A DNA stretch of 64,000 nt from Straminergon stramineum (taxonomy: Eukaryota > Streptophyta > Bryopsida > Hypnales > Calliergonaceae). Below, piece by piece: positions 11,535 to 23,906 of the stretch. The translations under genes were made by a program, and so were the position numbers. A model generated the notes under the pieces. The model was given only the letters and a program-made list of their open reading frames with translations, was not told the origin of the DNA and did no database searches. Where the stretch lies: the NCBI GenBank assembly GCA_963920665.1, contig OY987265.1, forward strand, positions 28,773,001 through 28,837,000, written 5' to 3'. The first letter of the stretch is position 1. Every line of letters begins with the position of its first letter.

Positions 11535-14500
11535 CTGAAAATTCTTCTAATGATCATCATCACTGATTGTTTAGCTCTGGGCACCACAACTCCACAAGCC
11601 TATCTCAATGGGACTGGCATGGGAGTGCTACTGATGGAGGGCAAAAGTAATCAACAGGTGGGGCAGTTTCAATGACTTAACTTGATTGGAAGTCCCAATG
11701 CAACCAACATGTAACTTATCAATCCCTCAAATTCCAAGGGGTAAGGTCACCATAGTCTTCCCTAATAGAGGCCTCAATGGAGATGTCTTGGAAGCCACGG
11801 TAACAACCATGCTTATTTGGGCCAGGAGGGAGGATTTAAAAGAAGCCCCAATCAACAAGTGTTTTTCTTCCTTTCACCTAGTAAAAATTCCAAAATTCCA
11901 AAAATTGAGGTCTATATAAAATGTACTCTAAAATAAAGGAAAGTTGATATTTTTTTGCTTTTTTTTTGGGTTAGAATCAGGGTAAAAACTGGTAAAAAAT
12001 AATGATAAAGTTCAAAAAATAAAAAAAAAATAACCCAATTTTAACAACTTCATAGAGATAAAATTTCACAAAAGAATTTATAGAAAAGGTCTTTTTAGAT
12101 GTCTAAAATGTATACACAACAAAGCCTTATTTGCCTCCTTATAGAGGAACATAGTGTCTAAATTTTAAAGTGAAAATCATCATTTCAAACTCACTGTAAT
12201 ACTAACAAATTTTAAAACCAAAAGTGTGACAAATTAGTGAAATTGAGTAAAAAAACATTAAAAATTAGAAATTACTCAAGTATATGATTAATATAGGTAA
12301 TGTGTTGCTCAACTTCAATTTAAATTTCAAGTGTAATGAGAAAAATCCCTAGTAAAATTTATGCCCAATTCTATATTATGGATGCAACATGTGACGCAAA
12401 ACAATACAAGAGTTTCATACTTTCACCCTAATGTAGCATCAATTGACACCAACTAGACAACCCAACACCAATATGAGCACAATATAGGTCATGAGTTTTT
12501 TGATGTTGTGATTTCTTAGCAAGTTGATGTCATCTAGTGGGAGGCCACTTCACCAAACCCTAAATTTAATTGAACATAGAATCTTGTGACCTTTTGGCTC
12601 AAGTGTAGTTGATGAAATCATTGGAATGCATAGACGAAGAATTTCCTATTTGGTATAAACTATAGCTGGGCTTGTAAAGGAAAAAAGGAAGTCCGTAAAG
12701 GTGGAAGAATGTGTATCAAACTTATTGGAATTCTTTAAAATTCTTTCCATGGTCTAAAATGACATGACCATTATTGTGACTTTGAAACAACTGAATTGTG
12801 TTAACTAATTTTCAATTCTCCCCCATTGCCCAAAATGACATGCCCGTTACCAACTTTGAAACAACCCAATTGGAGTTGTTCTTAGAATGGAAAATTAGTT
12901 AAAACGATGATAGTTCCAAAATTTGATTAATTAATAGTGTCAACAAATCAACGGGCCATATATAGTAGATGTGAAACCACGAGTAGTTTCAAAAATAATA
13001 AGTGAAGAGTAGAGACAAGAAGAGACATGTGAATTTTCATTAGAAAAAGAATGGGATCTTTAGAGCTAGACCAACACTGCAAAAGTACAAATTAAAAAAG
13101 TTGGAAAAAAATATTATTATTATTTTTAAACCACAATCTAATGTTGTCATTTTCATCTTCTAAATCATATTAGTTGAGTTCTACCAATCGATGATAATGG
13201 AGTACTTTGACTATCAAAGTGAAATTGTTATGTCATGATCAATTCAATTGTCTTTGGTTGGAAGGGCAAGAATTTGGCAGCTTGGAAATGACTTAGTACA
13301 ACAAACTTGTCTATAGAAAATATTTCGTTTAGTGAAATTATTACAATGGTCAACATCAAAAATTGTGACATACCTTTAAGAAAACTTGTAAAATAGTGGC
13401 TAGGTAAAAAAAATCTTTTTAGGTTAGGCATCTTGAAAGGTACCAAAGTAGTCGAACACTACAAATTTAAAAAATTGTTATTTGCTAGTTTGGGTCTATT
13501 CCAAGTCTTTTATTTGAATAGTAATTAACTATTTGCAATATAGGAATGATAATAAATTTATTTTTTCAAAACAAGATTGACTTTTTACCAAGAAGTTTAA
13601 AGTCACAACAATAGCCATGCCAATTTGGACCTTTGGCTAGAATTTAAAAGCAAATCTAATTTGCCAGTTATTCACCCTTCCATCTTGGTTTAAAACCTCC
13701 AATCTATCCTTTATAAGTCCATCACTTTTGATTTTTATGAATAGCCACAATTGTTAAAGCCAAACAAAGGAATGCCTGCTTAGAATCTTTACTAAACTAT
13801 GACTAGCCATCATATTGGCGAATATATGTATTCCTAGACTTAATGTGTGGAACAATAAGAAATTAACTTGAGAAGTACTAGGAAGGGTGCTAATAGTAAG
13901 GGTAGTCCTTGTGGCAATTTAACAAACTAAAAAACGAAGCCCATGTGTTTGGTTATTGGTTCAAGTTCAATAGTGAGCATACTCTTTTGACTATGTGCTT
14001 AATGATTCCATTTCTAGGTAGTCTACACTCATGCTAGAAGGTTATAAAATTCTTTAGTCCACTAAGTTTAGGGTTTGGTGAATCGTTGGAGCAACTTCAA
14101 CTAGCCAAGAGGTTTGACACCAAAAACCACTTAATAAGGCCCAAGGCAAAAGTGGTGCTAAATTGATTGCCTTGCTAGCTAGGACTTCTTGATTGTGATT
14201 GGAAGGCAATCCCATATGAATCCTAATTACAATTACAATTGTCATCTCTTATATTAGACCCAATTTGTCTATTGATGTAATGAATCTTCTACTTAATTTG
14301 GAATTTGGATTCCAAAGGGTGGAATGGGTTGAAAAGTCACGCTTATATTAACTAAGGCTCTTCTCCTCTCTCTACTATTAGTGATGCCCAAATGAAGGTT
14401 TAGGGAGTTTAGGGGCTCAAGTTTAGGGTCAAGAGACCTTAGCAATGCAAATTTTTGCAAGGATATTGAAGCATGAAAAGTATTAGATTTCTATTGGTAA

Positions 14501-17500
14501 TCAATTTTTCATTGATATTCTTCAATCATTCATTTACGATTCTATTTAAAATATAGAATTTTTTTTGAAATATTGTCAATGACCAAAAGTTTGGAAAAAT
14601 AAATTTGTAACCATGGAGTATTGGTTTTTTAATTTTAGAATGGCACAATATAAAATTGACACATGCCATTATGCACTGCACTAATTGTGAACCGAGGGAG
14701 AAGTTTTCAAAGTTTTTGAGCATCAATTGCATTTGATATAAATTGTTTCCCTTTTTTAATACGAAATTCATAGTGACTTCTTCAAATTTTCACAAAAAAA
14801 AATTACAATTAAGAAAACACATGTAATAATCACATCATTCTTTGAAAAATAAATACAAAAAATCACATTTAAAGGTATTCGCAAATGGAGTTTGAAAAAG
14901 TGATATTAGGCTCATCCTTTGAAGGTTATAAGAGCATGTTATAGATGACGTAGAAGTCTTGGCAACCATGAACTTGTTATGGTGGATGTTGGAGGTCAAA
15001 GTTGACCTATAGGTAGTATTGAACTCTATATTTATCAAATACACCCCACTTACCCACCCCCTTAAAAATGATGCCTCTGTAGTTACAAAGTAGATCCTTT
15101 CAACTTTCATATTTTTGTGAATTTAAACTCAAATACAAATTATTATTGCCTTAGTTTCAAAAATTAATTGAATCACAAAGTGACTCCCCCATTGACCCCC
15201 CTCCAAAAAAATCTTTTGAACTCTTTCAATTGTAAAGAAACTCAAGTCTCTATAGATCGGACCCCATGTTTACAAAGTGAACCCTTTCAACTCTCATATA
15301 TATTTTTACTTTTAAAACTCTAACTTCTTCTGGACTTTATTTTAGAAATTTGCATTGGACCCAAAAAAATTCAATAGTTCCCTGACTTCCCTCAAAAACT
15401 TTTGTTCTCCCCCCAAAAATCAGCTAAACCAATTTCAACCTAAAGATTGTCATTGGAAGTAATGAACACCATATTGCTCTTTGTACACATGTAAGAAATT
15501 AATTCATTATTCCACAATCTAAAAGGATGCTTTGGGATAATCACCATATGATGGAATCAAGATAGATACTTTAGCATCCAAATAGATGAAAGTAGTACCT
15601 ACTTAAGGACAATAATAGGAAGCTATATGTGGAATACTTTTAGACTCTTCTATGCATGCATCACTTCAAAAAAGCTTTGAATATTGCCCTATACATGTTG
15701 ATAGAGAGGTGTAATGATTCAAATGATCTTTTAGTGATGCTACATAATCTTCAAGTTTTTGAATCCCAATAGAAAGATTGGATATCAAAAATTGACACAA
15801 TGTACGCTTTTGTTTTCAAAAGTGAGTTGACCAAAATACATGTGAAATATTCTTGTTGTGTTGATAATATTTTTGCCAAAAAGAATTTTTGAATCCAATA
15901 AGCCTAAATATGGTGCAATAACCAAAGGGCCCCTCAAAGTAGATCCTCCTACCTTGTATTGGTGCTATTCAAAGTGCAAAAACAATTACATTCACCAAGA
16001 TAAAGGTTTTGAAATGATGATTGACCACTTTCAAGGTGCCTTCCTTGAAAAGTGCAAACATCCTAAAATGGATAGCATGTATTATGACTTTGAACTCCCT
16101 TTCCTAGGAGAGAGAATATACAGGCATTGAACTTTAGATCACCAACTATACTAAATAGTGAAATAAGGTTGCCTCACCCCCCAAAAGCTATCTACAAGCC
16201 ATCAAAGTTAATAAATCTTTCTACAAATATTTCCATTTGTACACAGGGAAGGTCAGGAGTCCCAATTACAACAATACCTAATTCTAAATTAGTTCATTCT
16301 TCTACAATAACAATTGATATTTCTATAGTGTCAAATGTGGAGAAATTAGAGTGGGACAACCTAATTTCACTATTTTGTGTACCTTCACAAGGGACGAATG
16401 AGTTTGCAAATTAATGTGGTCAATACTTGAACCACAAAAGGATGCCACAAACACTAAGTGTATGTTGGATGACAAAGAACCGACCAACCCATTTTATGGC
16501 ACCGTGGGGCCCAGTGCACTTTTTCAAAATAAAATAATGCCTATTTTTTGCCAAATTCAATGAATCTTTTTTTCACCAAAAGTTTTCAATTTCTATTAAA
16601 AATATTAATGAAGTCGCCAAATTCAGATGAAAAAATAAAAAAATATGATTGAAAAAGTATTTTTTGGTCCAAAGCTGGATGAATGTAGAAATACAATACT
16701 TCACCAAATCTTAAGTGATTGTTGTCCTAACACTTTCTCAAAAAGTAAAAAAAAGGGGTTGCACATATTCCTTCAATGTAAGATAGAAGTGCAATGTTCA
16801 TCCTTTGAATTTTGTATGACAATGGGAGATTTTGCACAATAGTTTGTCCTCCAATGCATGAGTGCTCTTGGTTTTGTTTTTTTAACAAATGATTTACAAG
16901 TTACCTCAAAGGATAATTTCCTCCATGACCAACTTGTCCTTCTAAGATTAGTCCCAATGTTCATAGAACTAACTAAAATTTACTCCATTTCTACTTTAAA
17001 TTTTCAATAGCTAAATGTACATTGGAAAAAATCCTTGAAAAAATTAGATTTTACCCAAGACTACAACAACCAATACATTTTGATAGTCAATTTTCAACTT
17101 TCTCCACATTAGAATTAGCATCTATTTTTTCAATTTTGTGTTATAATACTCCCAATAATCCTCTACAACTTGCAAAATCCTTTCTTTTCTATTTGTTTTT
17201 AATACGACTTTCTCTCAAGGTAGCCAAAATTGATGCATATTTGTCTTGAAGGGAGCATAATTATTGCACTAAATTCCATAAGCTAGTTCTGGGATCACTG
17301 CTTAGTCCTTCCCTCCCTCATATGGTTTTATTAGAGTTGATTGTATTAATCTTGTTGTGTTCCAATAAAACGGAACTAGGGTGGAAGGCTGAAACTAAGT
17401 TAAGGATAGCCCCCTACGAATCTATGATTGTTTGTACAGATTTAACAGATTCAGTTGGTGCCGGTGCCAGCCTACGTGATTTGACTGCTGGTTGACTACT

Positions 17501-17602
17501 GAGGCATTTGACTAACTTACTTGAGAGAATTCCTTTGCAAATTAAACTCAAATGCCGGTCTCATCTGACCAGTGGAATTCACAGCAAAAGTTACTAATGG
17601 GC
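11535..17602. other. Long AT-rich intergenic block
   Basis: No gene was recognised. Short frames at 15858-16130 and 16127-16414 lie back to back on the plus strand and could be remains of an old coding element, but no motif supports a name. The rest is AT-rich with frequent A and T runs. Confidence 0.5.
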
Positions 17603-18251
17603 TTAACCCTTAAACGCTGGGCTGGTGACCGTGGAAATCAGCCATTTTGGAACTGTGTGACATCATCCACGGTTAAAAAAATAAAATATACTCATTGGGA
17701 GTCAAAGCCCTAGAGAAGATCTCCCCTTTCCACCCCTAATTTTGAGGATGAATAAGGTAGGAACACCTAATACGGACATGAGTCGTTTATGGACACCTAG
17801 AAAACAACCTAAATCCAAGGGCTTGTGGACCCAAAGTAGATAAGTGGGGTTCTAAAGTGGACATGTGGGGTTCCCAGAAGTTGTCACTTTTTCAAGAAGT
17901 AGCCAATCACCCGCACTTAATTCAAATTTAGAGTGTGTCCCTTTTGGGTGTTTCCGTGCCTACTTTGGTGTTAGTCTAGTATCCAGAGTAGGTACATCTA
18001 CGAAGTTGTCTTCAAAAATTCATAGAATATTCATACAAGCTTGGAAAAATACGAAACTAATTTTGTTGGTTTTCTAAACCATTTCCTAACACACAAACAA
18101 ATTTGTTTTGAACATAGACCCTCACAATCACGTCATCTCAAACAAGTGTCCATTTTAGGTGTTCCTACCTTAGTTGCAATTCTATCCTACAGAGGAGAAT
18201 TCTTTGACATTCATTGGACAAAAAACGTCCGCCACGTCATGTAGGGGTTAA
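17603..18251 (+). mobile_element. TTAA-bounded element, family A, interrupted by another element
   Basis: Starts TTAACCCTTAAACGCTGG and ends TGTAGGGGTTAA. Removing the 416-bp insert and one TA leaves about 231 bp, the size of the other family A copies (225-233 bp). Shared blocks are GTGTGACATCATCCAC, GAAGATCTCCCCTTTCCACC, GAGGATGAATA and ATTGGACAAAAAACGTCC. Confidence 0.75.
17755..18170. mobile_element. 416-bp TIR element nested in family A, TA target duplication
   Basis: The ends are AGGTAGGAACACCTAA and its exact inverse TTAGGTGTTCCTACCT; the inverted repeat continues imperfectly through GGACA. Uninterrupted family A copies read GATGAATAGTTGC at this point, whereas here TA is present on both sides of the insert, so the empty site and the TA duplication can be read directly. 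The TA duplication fits Tc1/mariner-type elements, although the ends are not the usual Stowaway CTCCC. Internal frames (17865-18244) have no transposase motif. Confidence 0.78.
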
Positions 18252-21200
18252 TTGATGATGCTCCAAGGCAACTGCAACAATAAAATTTGACTTTTTTCTG
18301 ATTTTTTCTTTTCTTTTCTAAACCCACATGTACATATTCTTACCTACAATGTAAAGCCTCTATTTATTTAAAAAAGACCAAGGTAAACTTATTTTTCAAC
18401 TTGGTGAAAATCTACAGTTTTTTCATTCTTATGGAATAATATTTCAATTACCAAGTTGCTCCCCTTTGAATTATTAATGTCTTTCTCATGTACTTAGAAT
18501 AGAAAATTTGCTATTATATATATGGAATAAAATTTTCAAAATTTTCAAAAAAATTGAAGATTGACCAATGAAAATGGTTTTGATTACTTACTATTGGATG
18601 GATTTGGACACTTATCAAAGATTATGATACACAAAAATTGATGCACTATTGATGGGAGGTCTTCCTAAAATATATTATATGGTTCAAATACAGTCAACAA
18701 AAATGTGTGAATATAATAGACCCGAACAATAATATTTTTTTTAGTGCTCTTTATTTTTAAGGTTAAATTTTTTTTTTGAATTAGACATTCATATGGTACC
18801 TTGAATATAGAGATTTATGGTGATTCACAATTAAGGATCTTGAATGCATGTCATTAAGAGGTTGTACTAAATTATTTTCTTTGTTGTTTCTACAAAATTA
18901 TGCTCACTAGACTTTAATAATTTTGTAAAATCTTTTATTAATTGTCTAGAAAGACATAAAGTGTCTTTAAGTTGTGCTTGCATTCTAATTGAATCATGCA
19001 TACTTGACAAACATTTGAAGAAGAAGAAAAACTATCATCCATAGTAGGGAGAAACTCACACTCTTATCTAAAATAAGTGCTAATGTGAGAGATATGAAGG
19101 AATACAATTAGAAAGAGATTTGTAGGGATAACCAAAGTTCATGAATTGTTTGGAACTAATACATTTGAGTGATTCAATTTCGAGAAGAGGTCTAAATATT
19201 AATTCCTACCTTATCACTTCACAACTTTTTATATATTGAATCATATGACTCTCCTTCAAATTTGAATTTTTTGAGTTATAATGTACATAATATTGTTTAA
19301 TGTGCTTGCACTGTAAGACAAATATCACTAGTCTTGTCTTCACAAACACAATCATAGGACCTATTATGACTTGATATGTACGAAATTATACGACTCACCA
19401 TCAAATTTGAATTATCTAAGTTATTATGCTAAGACAATTCTTTTTAATGTGTTTGTATCATAACACAAATGTCACTCCTATCTCTATGTAATAATCATAA
19501 GACCTAGTGTGAACAAAGTCTTCATGCAAGCCAATAATTTAAATAAATAGTTAGAATTCTTTTCTCTCTACTTGCATTAGGCATTATTTGTTTGGAAAGA
19601 GATGGCATAAACCATAATACTATATTTAGCATGGACTATATGATGAATCATGCATATTCTTGAACATTCATCATTCCAAAGTACAACTTAGTATTTTCCT
19701 ATAACATTCTCAACTTTCCAACCCTTGAAGGTTTTTGAGACATCTCTACTTCTTTAGAAACATGTGTAACACTCCCTCATTTTTATTGTATACAATACAA
19801 CAAATACAATCTTTAGCACAATTGTTTCCATAATTGTTTATGTCTATACTATATCAAGTTTTGCACACAATATGCTATGAGAGTAGTAGACACATGTCTA
19901 TTCAAAATTATTACTCTACAAATTAGTGCAACATGCACACCTACTAGTTGTAGTATATTGCATCAATTGTGCACTCAATCCACATCATAGCTAATTCAAC
20001 ATTCATAGAAACACATGTGGATCCCCTTCATTTGCTTTGTCCTCAGTGAACACCTATGGATAATACACTTGTCTACTTTTGTTACTATTTTTGTTATTAA
20101 CTATACCTCCTAAATGTTTATGTGTTTATTTCTAGTGAAGACTAGTATTATTACTTCCATCTCATAGTACTAGTCTTTTTTTTGTAGGAATAAAAGTATT
20201 TAGGATTTGTCAACTTTTGTAATGCATGTTATAATCAAATAATCTTGTAGTGAATGTGTAATGTGTCCTCTCAAGTGCAAAACAAGTAGACTTGGCTATT
20301 AATTGTAATTATCGAAAAATTAGAAAATAAGAGGTTGCAAGAGAACCAAAGTACTACACATTAGAGGGGAATTGAAGCTCCAAGAGGGTCATTCTAAGAT
20401 TGTTCCTATGGTTGTGAACTAGTATTTGTTGGTCAGAATATAAAATAATAATAAAATATTAAAAACAAAAATATTTAAAAATAAAATAAATCATTAAATA
20501 GTAATATTCAACATGACAATTTTGCAGCTATATTTCCATGTTCTCTACAGTCCTAAAACTCACAGCCTTGTTTAAGCCAAAAAAACATCTTCTACATATA
20601 CTAGATGAAATTTAGCTATTGTAAAGGACCATTTTAGATTGGGGTGGTTTCAGACTAGTTCCCTATGCTATAAACTAGACACTACTAACCAAAATTGAAA
20701 ATTATTAAAAAAACTAAAAAATATTTTATTATTATTATTTGAAGTGGTAGTTGCCTATCCACGTTGTGTCCGAGTTCCTAAAGTTTGAGAATTTTGGGGA
20801 ACTTGCAACCCTGTACAATAGGTGAATTTCATCTAATGAAGATAGGCTTTACAAAGGAGGAAGACTTCCTATGCAACTAACTTCCCTTCTCCAGGGTTTT
20901 ACATTTGTATAAGAATGACTTGGTATTCAACAAATTCAATGAAAAGTTCAATATCTTCTAGTCTTTGATCCAATCAACTTCAAATTGCTATCAAAATTTA
21001 GATTTTAGAATTTTTGATCAATAAAGTGGATAATGAACTAGACTTCTCATATTTCATTTCATTAGTTAATGTCAAAAATAAAATAAATCATCTTCAACCC
21101 TAAAATCAAGTTGAAGTAAAGGAGACAAGTAATTTTGGACAAATGCGAAAAATAAAAAGAGCTAGTATTTTGGGATGGAAGGAGTACATAAGCCTAGTTA

Positions 21201-21344
21201 CATCAATTTGTGTTGAACCAAGTAGGATAAGATTAATAAAAAGAATTGTTCTTCATAGACAAACCTACCCTTGCGTTGTCTACATCATCCTTGAAGGATG
21301 ACTTGTTTGCCACTATGGTGGCAAATTGGTAGGTGTGGTGTTTA
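18252..21344. other. AT-rich intergenic block
   Basis: No gene recognised. At 21163-21184, TTTTGGGATGGAAGGAGTA resembles a lone right end of a Stowaway MITE, but no matching left end was found. Confidence 0.5.
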
Positions 21345-21585
21345 CTCCCCCAGTCCCACTATAAACCTCCAAATCAATTTAGGGTTTGTACCACTGAAAA
21401 GGTTCCATTTAATTATTGATTTCAATCATTGATTGTTGAGAAAGCCATGTGACATGGAGGGTGGAGTGGATACACACGGTATTTGAATTCTAGATCACTT
21501 GCTCAATGATCAAAATCAAGGAATGGAGTGGTTTAGTGGTACAAACCCTAAACCGATTTGACGTTTTTTAGTGGAATTAAGGGAG
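21345..21585. mobile_element. Stowaway-like MITE, 241 bp
   Basis: Left end CTCCCCCAGTCCCACTATAA and inverted right end CTCCCTTAATTCCACTAAAA match the Stowaway terminal consensus CTCCCTCCGTCCCA. TA flanks both sides (21343-21344 and 21586-21587). The inner arms also pair (GGTTTGTACCACT with AGTGGTACAAACC), giving a foldback. Stowaway elements are mobilised by Tc1/mariner transposases. Confidence 0.85.
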
Positions 21586-21587
21586 TA

Positions 21588-22776
21588 TCTTCTAAGTAGA
21601 CACAGAGTACAAAATGAACATATGTTGTTATTAGTGGAAGTGTTTAGACTTCCGAGGAATTGCATTGCATCTCTTGGTCTCACTCCAAAATGTGTAGCTA
21701 ATATTTTAAGTATCATAGATTAGGGTTTTTGAATGTTGTGTTCTTCATCTGAGATGTGTCAGGGTTGCAGTGCTCGGTAAGAATGGCGTAACCTCCAAGT
21801 GGCTCTGTTTCTCTAGGATGCTTCTCTGCCTTTCTGATACAGGTGGGGTCTCTGAATTCTTTTTTTTGGGGGGGGGGCGCGGTGGAGGAGGTGAGACTAT
21901 GGTGGTGCCTGTTGGAGCACAAGATTTCTCAGAGTATTGAATTAAAAAGTTGATAGCCCTCTGTAGGGCTGACATCTGGCAACCCCAATCACACACAACT
22001 GATTAATGCTCGAATTCCTTGGAATGCGCATCTTGCCACGACTCCCTCAAAGACAATACTCAACCAACATCATCACAGCCCAGCAGTCCAGCACTGAGTG
22101 GACAGGGCCGAAAGGTGAGAATTACTGTACTGAACTTAGTGCTGGAATTTGTCATATGATCATAAGACATGGACTTGAAGCTGTTCTCATGAACGTTCTC
22201 CCACTGATCACCCTGTCATCACATTCGTGCGCAGCGCAACTCCTGATCCAGAAAGTGCTTCCCGTCCTTACCAGATGCCGGGGGACGTTGCAATGCCAGA
22301 TCCAAACTGAGCTGCATGCTTGCTGCAACAGAAAGAAACTGAATGAATTTATGAGTTGGCAGACGGAAAGCTTCTGCAAGTGCCAGTCTCTCGTGAGGAT
22401 CACGTTACTTAACCCTAATTTCATCAATTAAGCTCGACACCCACAAGTAGAGAGCACCATTTCATAAATTAACAATGACGACGATGCTTGGTGTTGATCA
22501 CTCCAGGTGCAATTTTAAAGGCAGAATAGGTGGAGTCCGAGTTTGATCAATAGTTGTGGCCGAAGAATGGAGGCAATTTGGGAAATGCGATTTGAAATCG
22601 AAGAATGGAGACGATTTGGGAAACACGACATAGCTTGCAAATTCTTTCAAGGGATTAGTACTTTGACAACCCCAAAGAAGACTTTCGTATTCCATGACAT
22701 TTCATGAATCTCTAGGTTTCTCGCGCTGCTTCTTTGAGAATGTTGCTGCAAGAGTGAAGGGCCGGGTCAATCAACA
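21588..22776. other. Region upstream of the Coa1-like gene, with coding-like patches
   Basis: G+C is visibly higher from about 22000. A plus-strand open frame at 22006-22431 shows no domain. A short direct repeat of GAAGAATGGAG.C.ATTTGG occurs at 22562 and 22600. The last part should hold the promoter and 5' UTR of the Coa1-like gene. Confidence 0.4.
22219..22404 (-). other. Unassigned coding-like segment
   Basis: On the complement, a 61-codon open stretch lacking a start codon reads RDPHERLALAEAFRLP, continues with a helix-like middle and ends at a stop at 22219. It contains a possible donor (CATCTG then GTAAGG). The composition looks like protein, but no family could be named and no partner exon was found; it may be a gene fragment or chance. 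Confidence 0.2.
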
Positions 22777-23906
22777 ATGGCATGGCAAAGGTGTGGGAAA
22801 CATCTCGTACAGAGGAGCAATTACAGAATTCTATGGCCGGGCGAGCAGAGAGCTTCATTGCCCTGCGGATTGATGCCATCCGTTGTCTTGGTCCGGCAGC
22901 AACGACAGAGATCACTCCATAATCGACTCCAGAGTGCGTGGGATGCAGCGAAGTATGTGCCGACATTCTCCAACCTGCTCTTGAATTGTTCGATTTGCAG
23001 AAAATATATCTTCCTTAGGATTTGATTGTATCATGATGTTATGAATTTGATTATGGTATTGAAAATGTGCTTCCAGCAAGCTACAACGTGCCTTCTAATT
23101 CAAAGCATTGAGTTGAGAGCCGACTTATGATTTGCAACGGAGCTTTCTATGAATAAAACTCAACTGTTTGCAGGCGTTCTGTCGCAGGAGCAATGTGGCG
23201 AGAGTGCCGTCGTTGTTGCCGTCCCGACCCCGATACGAAATGAGTTTCTGCCGGAAATTCACGGCGGTGGCGGTGTTCGGAGGGATTGGAATTGGAGGCT
23301 TAACCGTCTATGACGAGTATCTCATCTTCCAGCAATGTAGCAAGTCAGTGACTTCACTTGTGGCCTTCTTCATCTCTCTCGCTCGCTTTCTCTTCCTTTC
23401 TTGTTGTGTAACCCTAATTTGTTGTGCAGGAGGGCATTGGCGAAGGCGAACTCCGATTCTTCGTTGAAGACAATTCTGGGAGAGAATATTGAGCAGGGAC
23501 CGTGGTACGAGGCCACTATGGCGGTGGATCATGAAGGTCACTCGGCCATGTGCCACTTCCCTGTCTCCGGGAGCTTGGCCAGTGCCAACATCCATCTCCG
23601 AGCGGTTCGGTATGAAGGTGGAGCGCCGTAATCCAACTCTGCATTTTCTTTCTTTAGTCTCGCTAATGTGAGCTTTGAAATGGTCAGACTTTTTCCGAGT
23701 GCCTTATTCTATTGAAATTTACTATTGGCATTGCATCTTTTCGGGGGGCAGAGACGAATAGTTTCATGTCCTACTTCGTGCTGCCGGGCTCCGGAAACTG
23801 GGAACTGTTGGTTCTGGAGGCTTTGATTCATCGGCCCGATCAACCAAATCCACAACGAATTGATCTGTTAGGACGCGACAACTTTGCTCCAGGGTGTGCA
23901 AGATGA
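22777..23906 (+). CDS. Coa1-like mitochondrial cytochrome c oxidase assembly protein (4 exons, 224 aa)
   Basis: Exons 22777-22952, 23188-23343, 23430-23617 and 23752-23906 join in frame to 224 residues. The first 75 residues are rich in Arg, Gln and Ser with almost no acidic residues, as in a mitochondrial presequence. A single membrane segment lies at about 83-100 (FTAVAVFGGIGIGGLTVY). The domain after it reads RALAKANSDSS, LGENIEQGPWYEA, CHFPVSGS and LRAVRYE, then ELLVLEALIHRP, which fits the Coa1/TIM21-like fold (Pfam Coa1). In yeast Coa1 is an inner-membrane factor that handles newly made Cox1; plant homologues are little studied. Exon 1 is the least certain part: it depends on the donor at 22953 and the acceptor ending at 23187, the pair that keeps the frame open. 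Using the nearer upstream AG at 23172-23173 would break the join. Confidence 0.72.

Noticed and set aside
15858..16414. Two adjoining plus-strand frames as a gene
   Set aside because: AT-rich composition, no motif, and stops between them; not supportable as a CDS.
22006..22431. 141-codon plus-strand frame upstream of the Coa1-like gene
   Set aside because: No recognisable domain or splice structure; the opposite strand looks slightly more protein-like.
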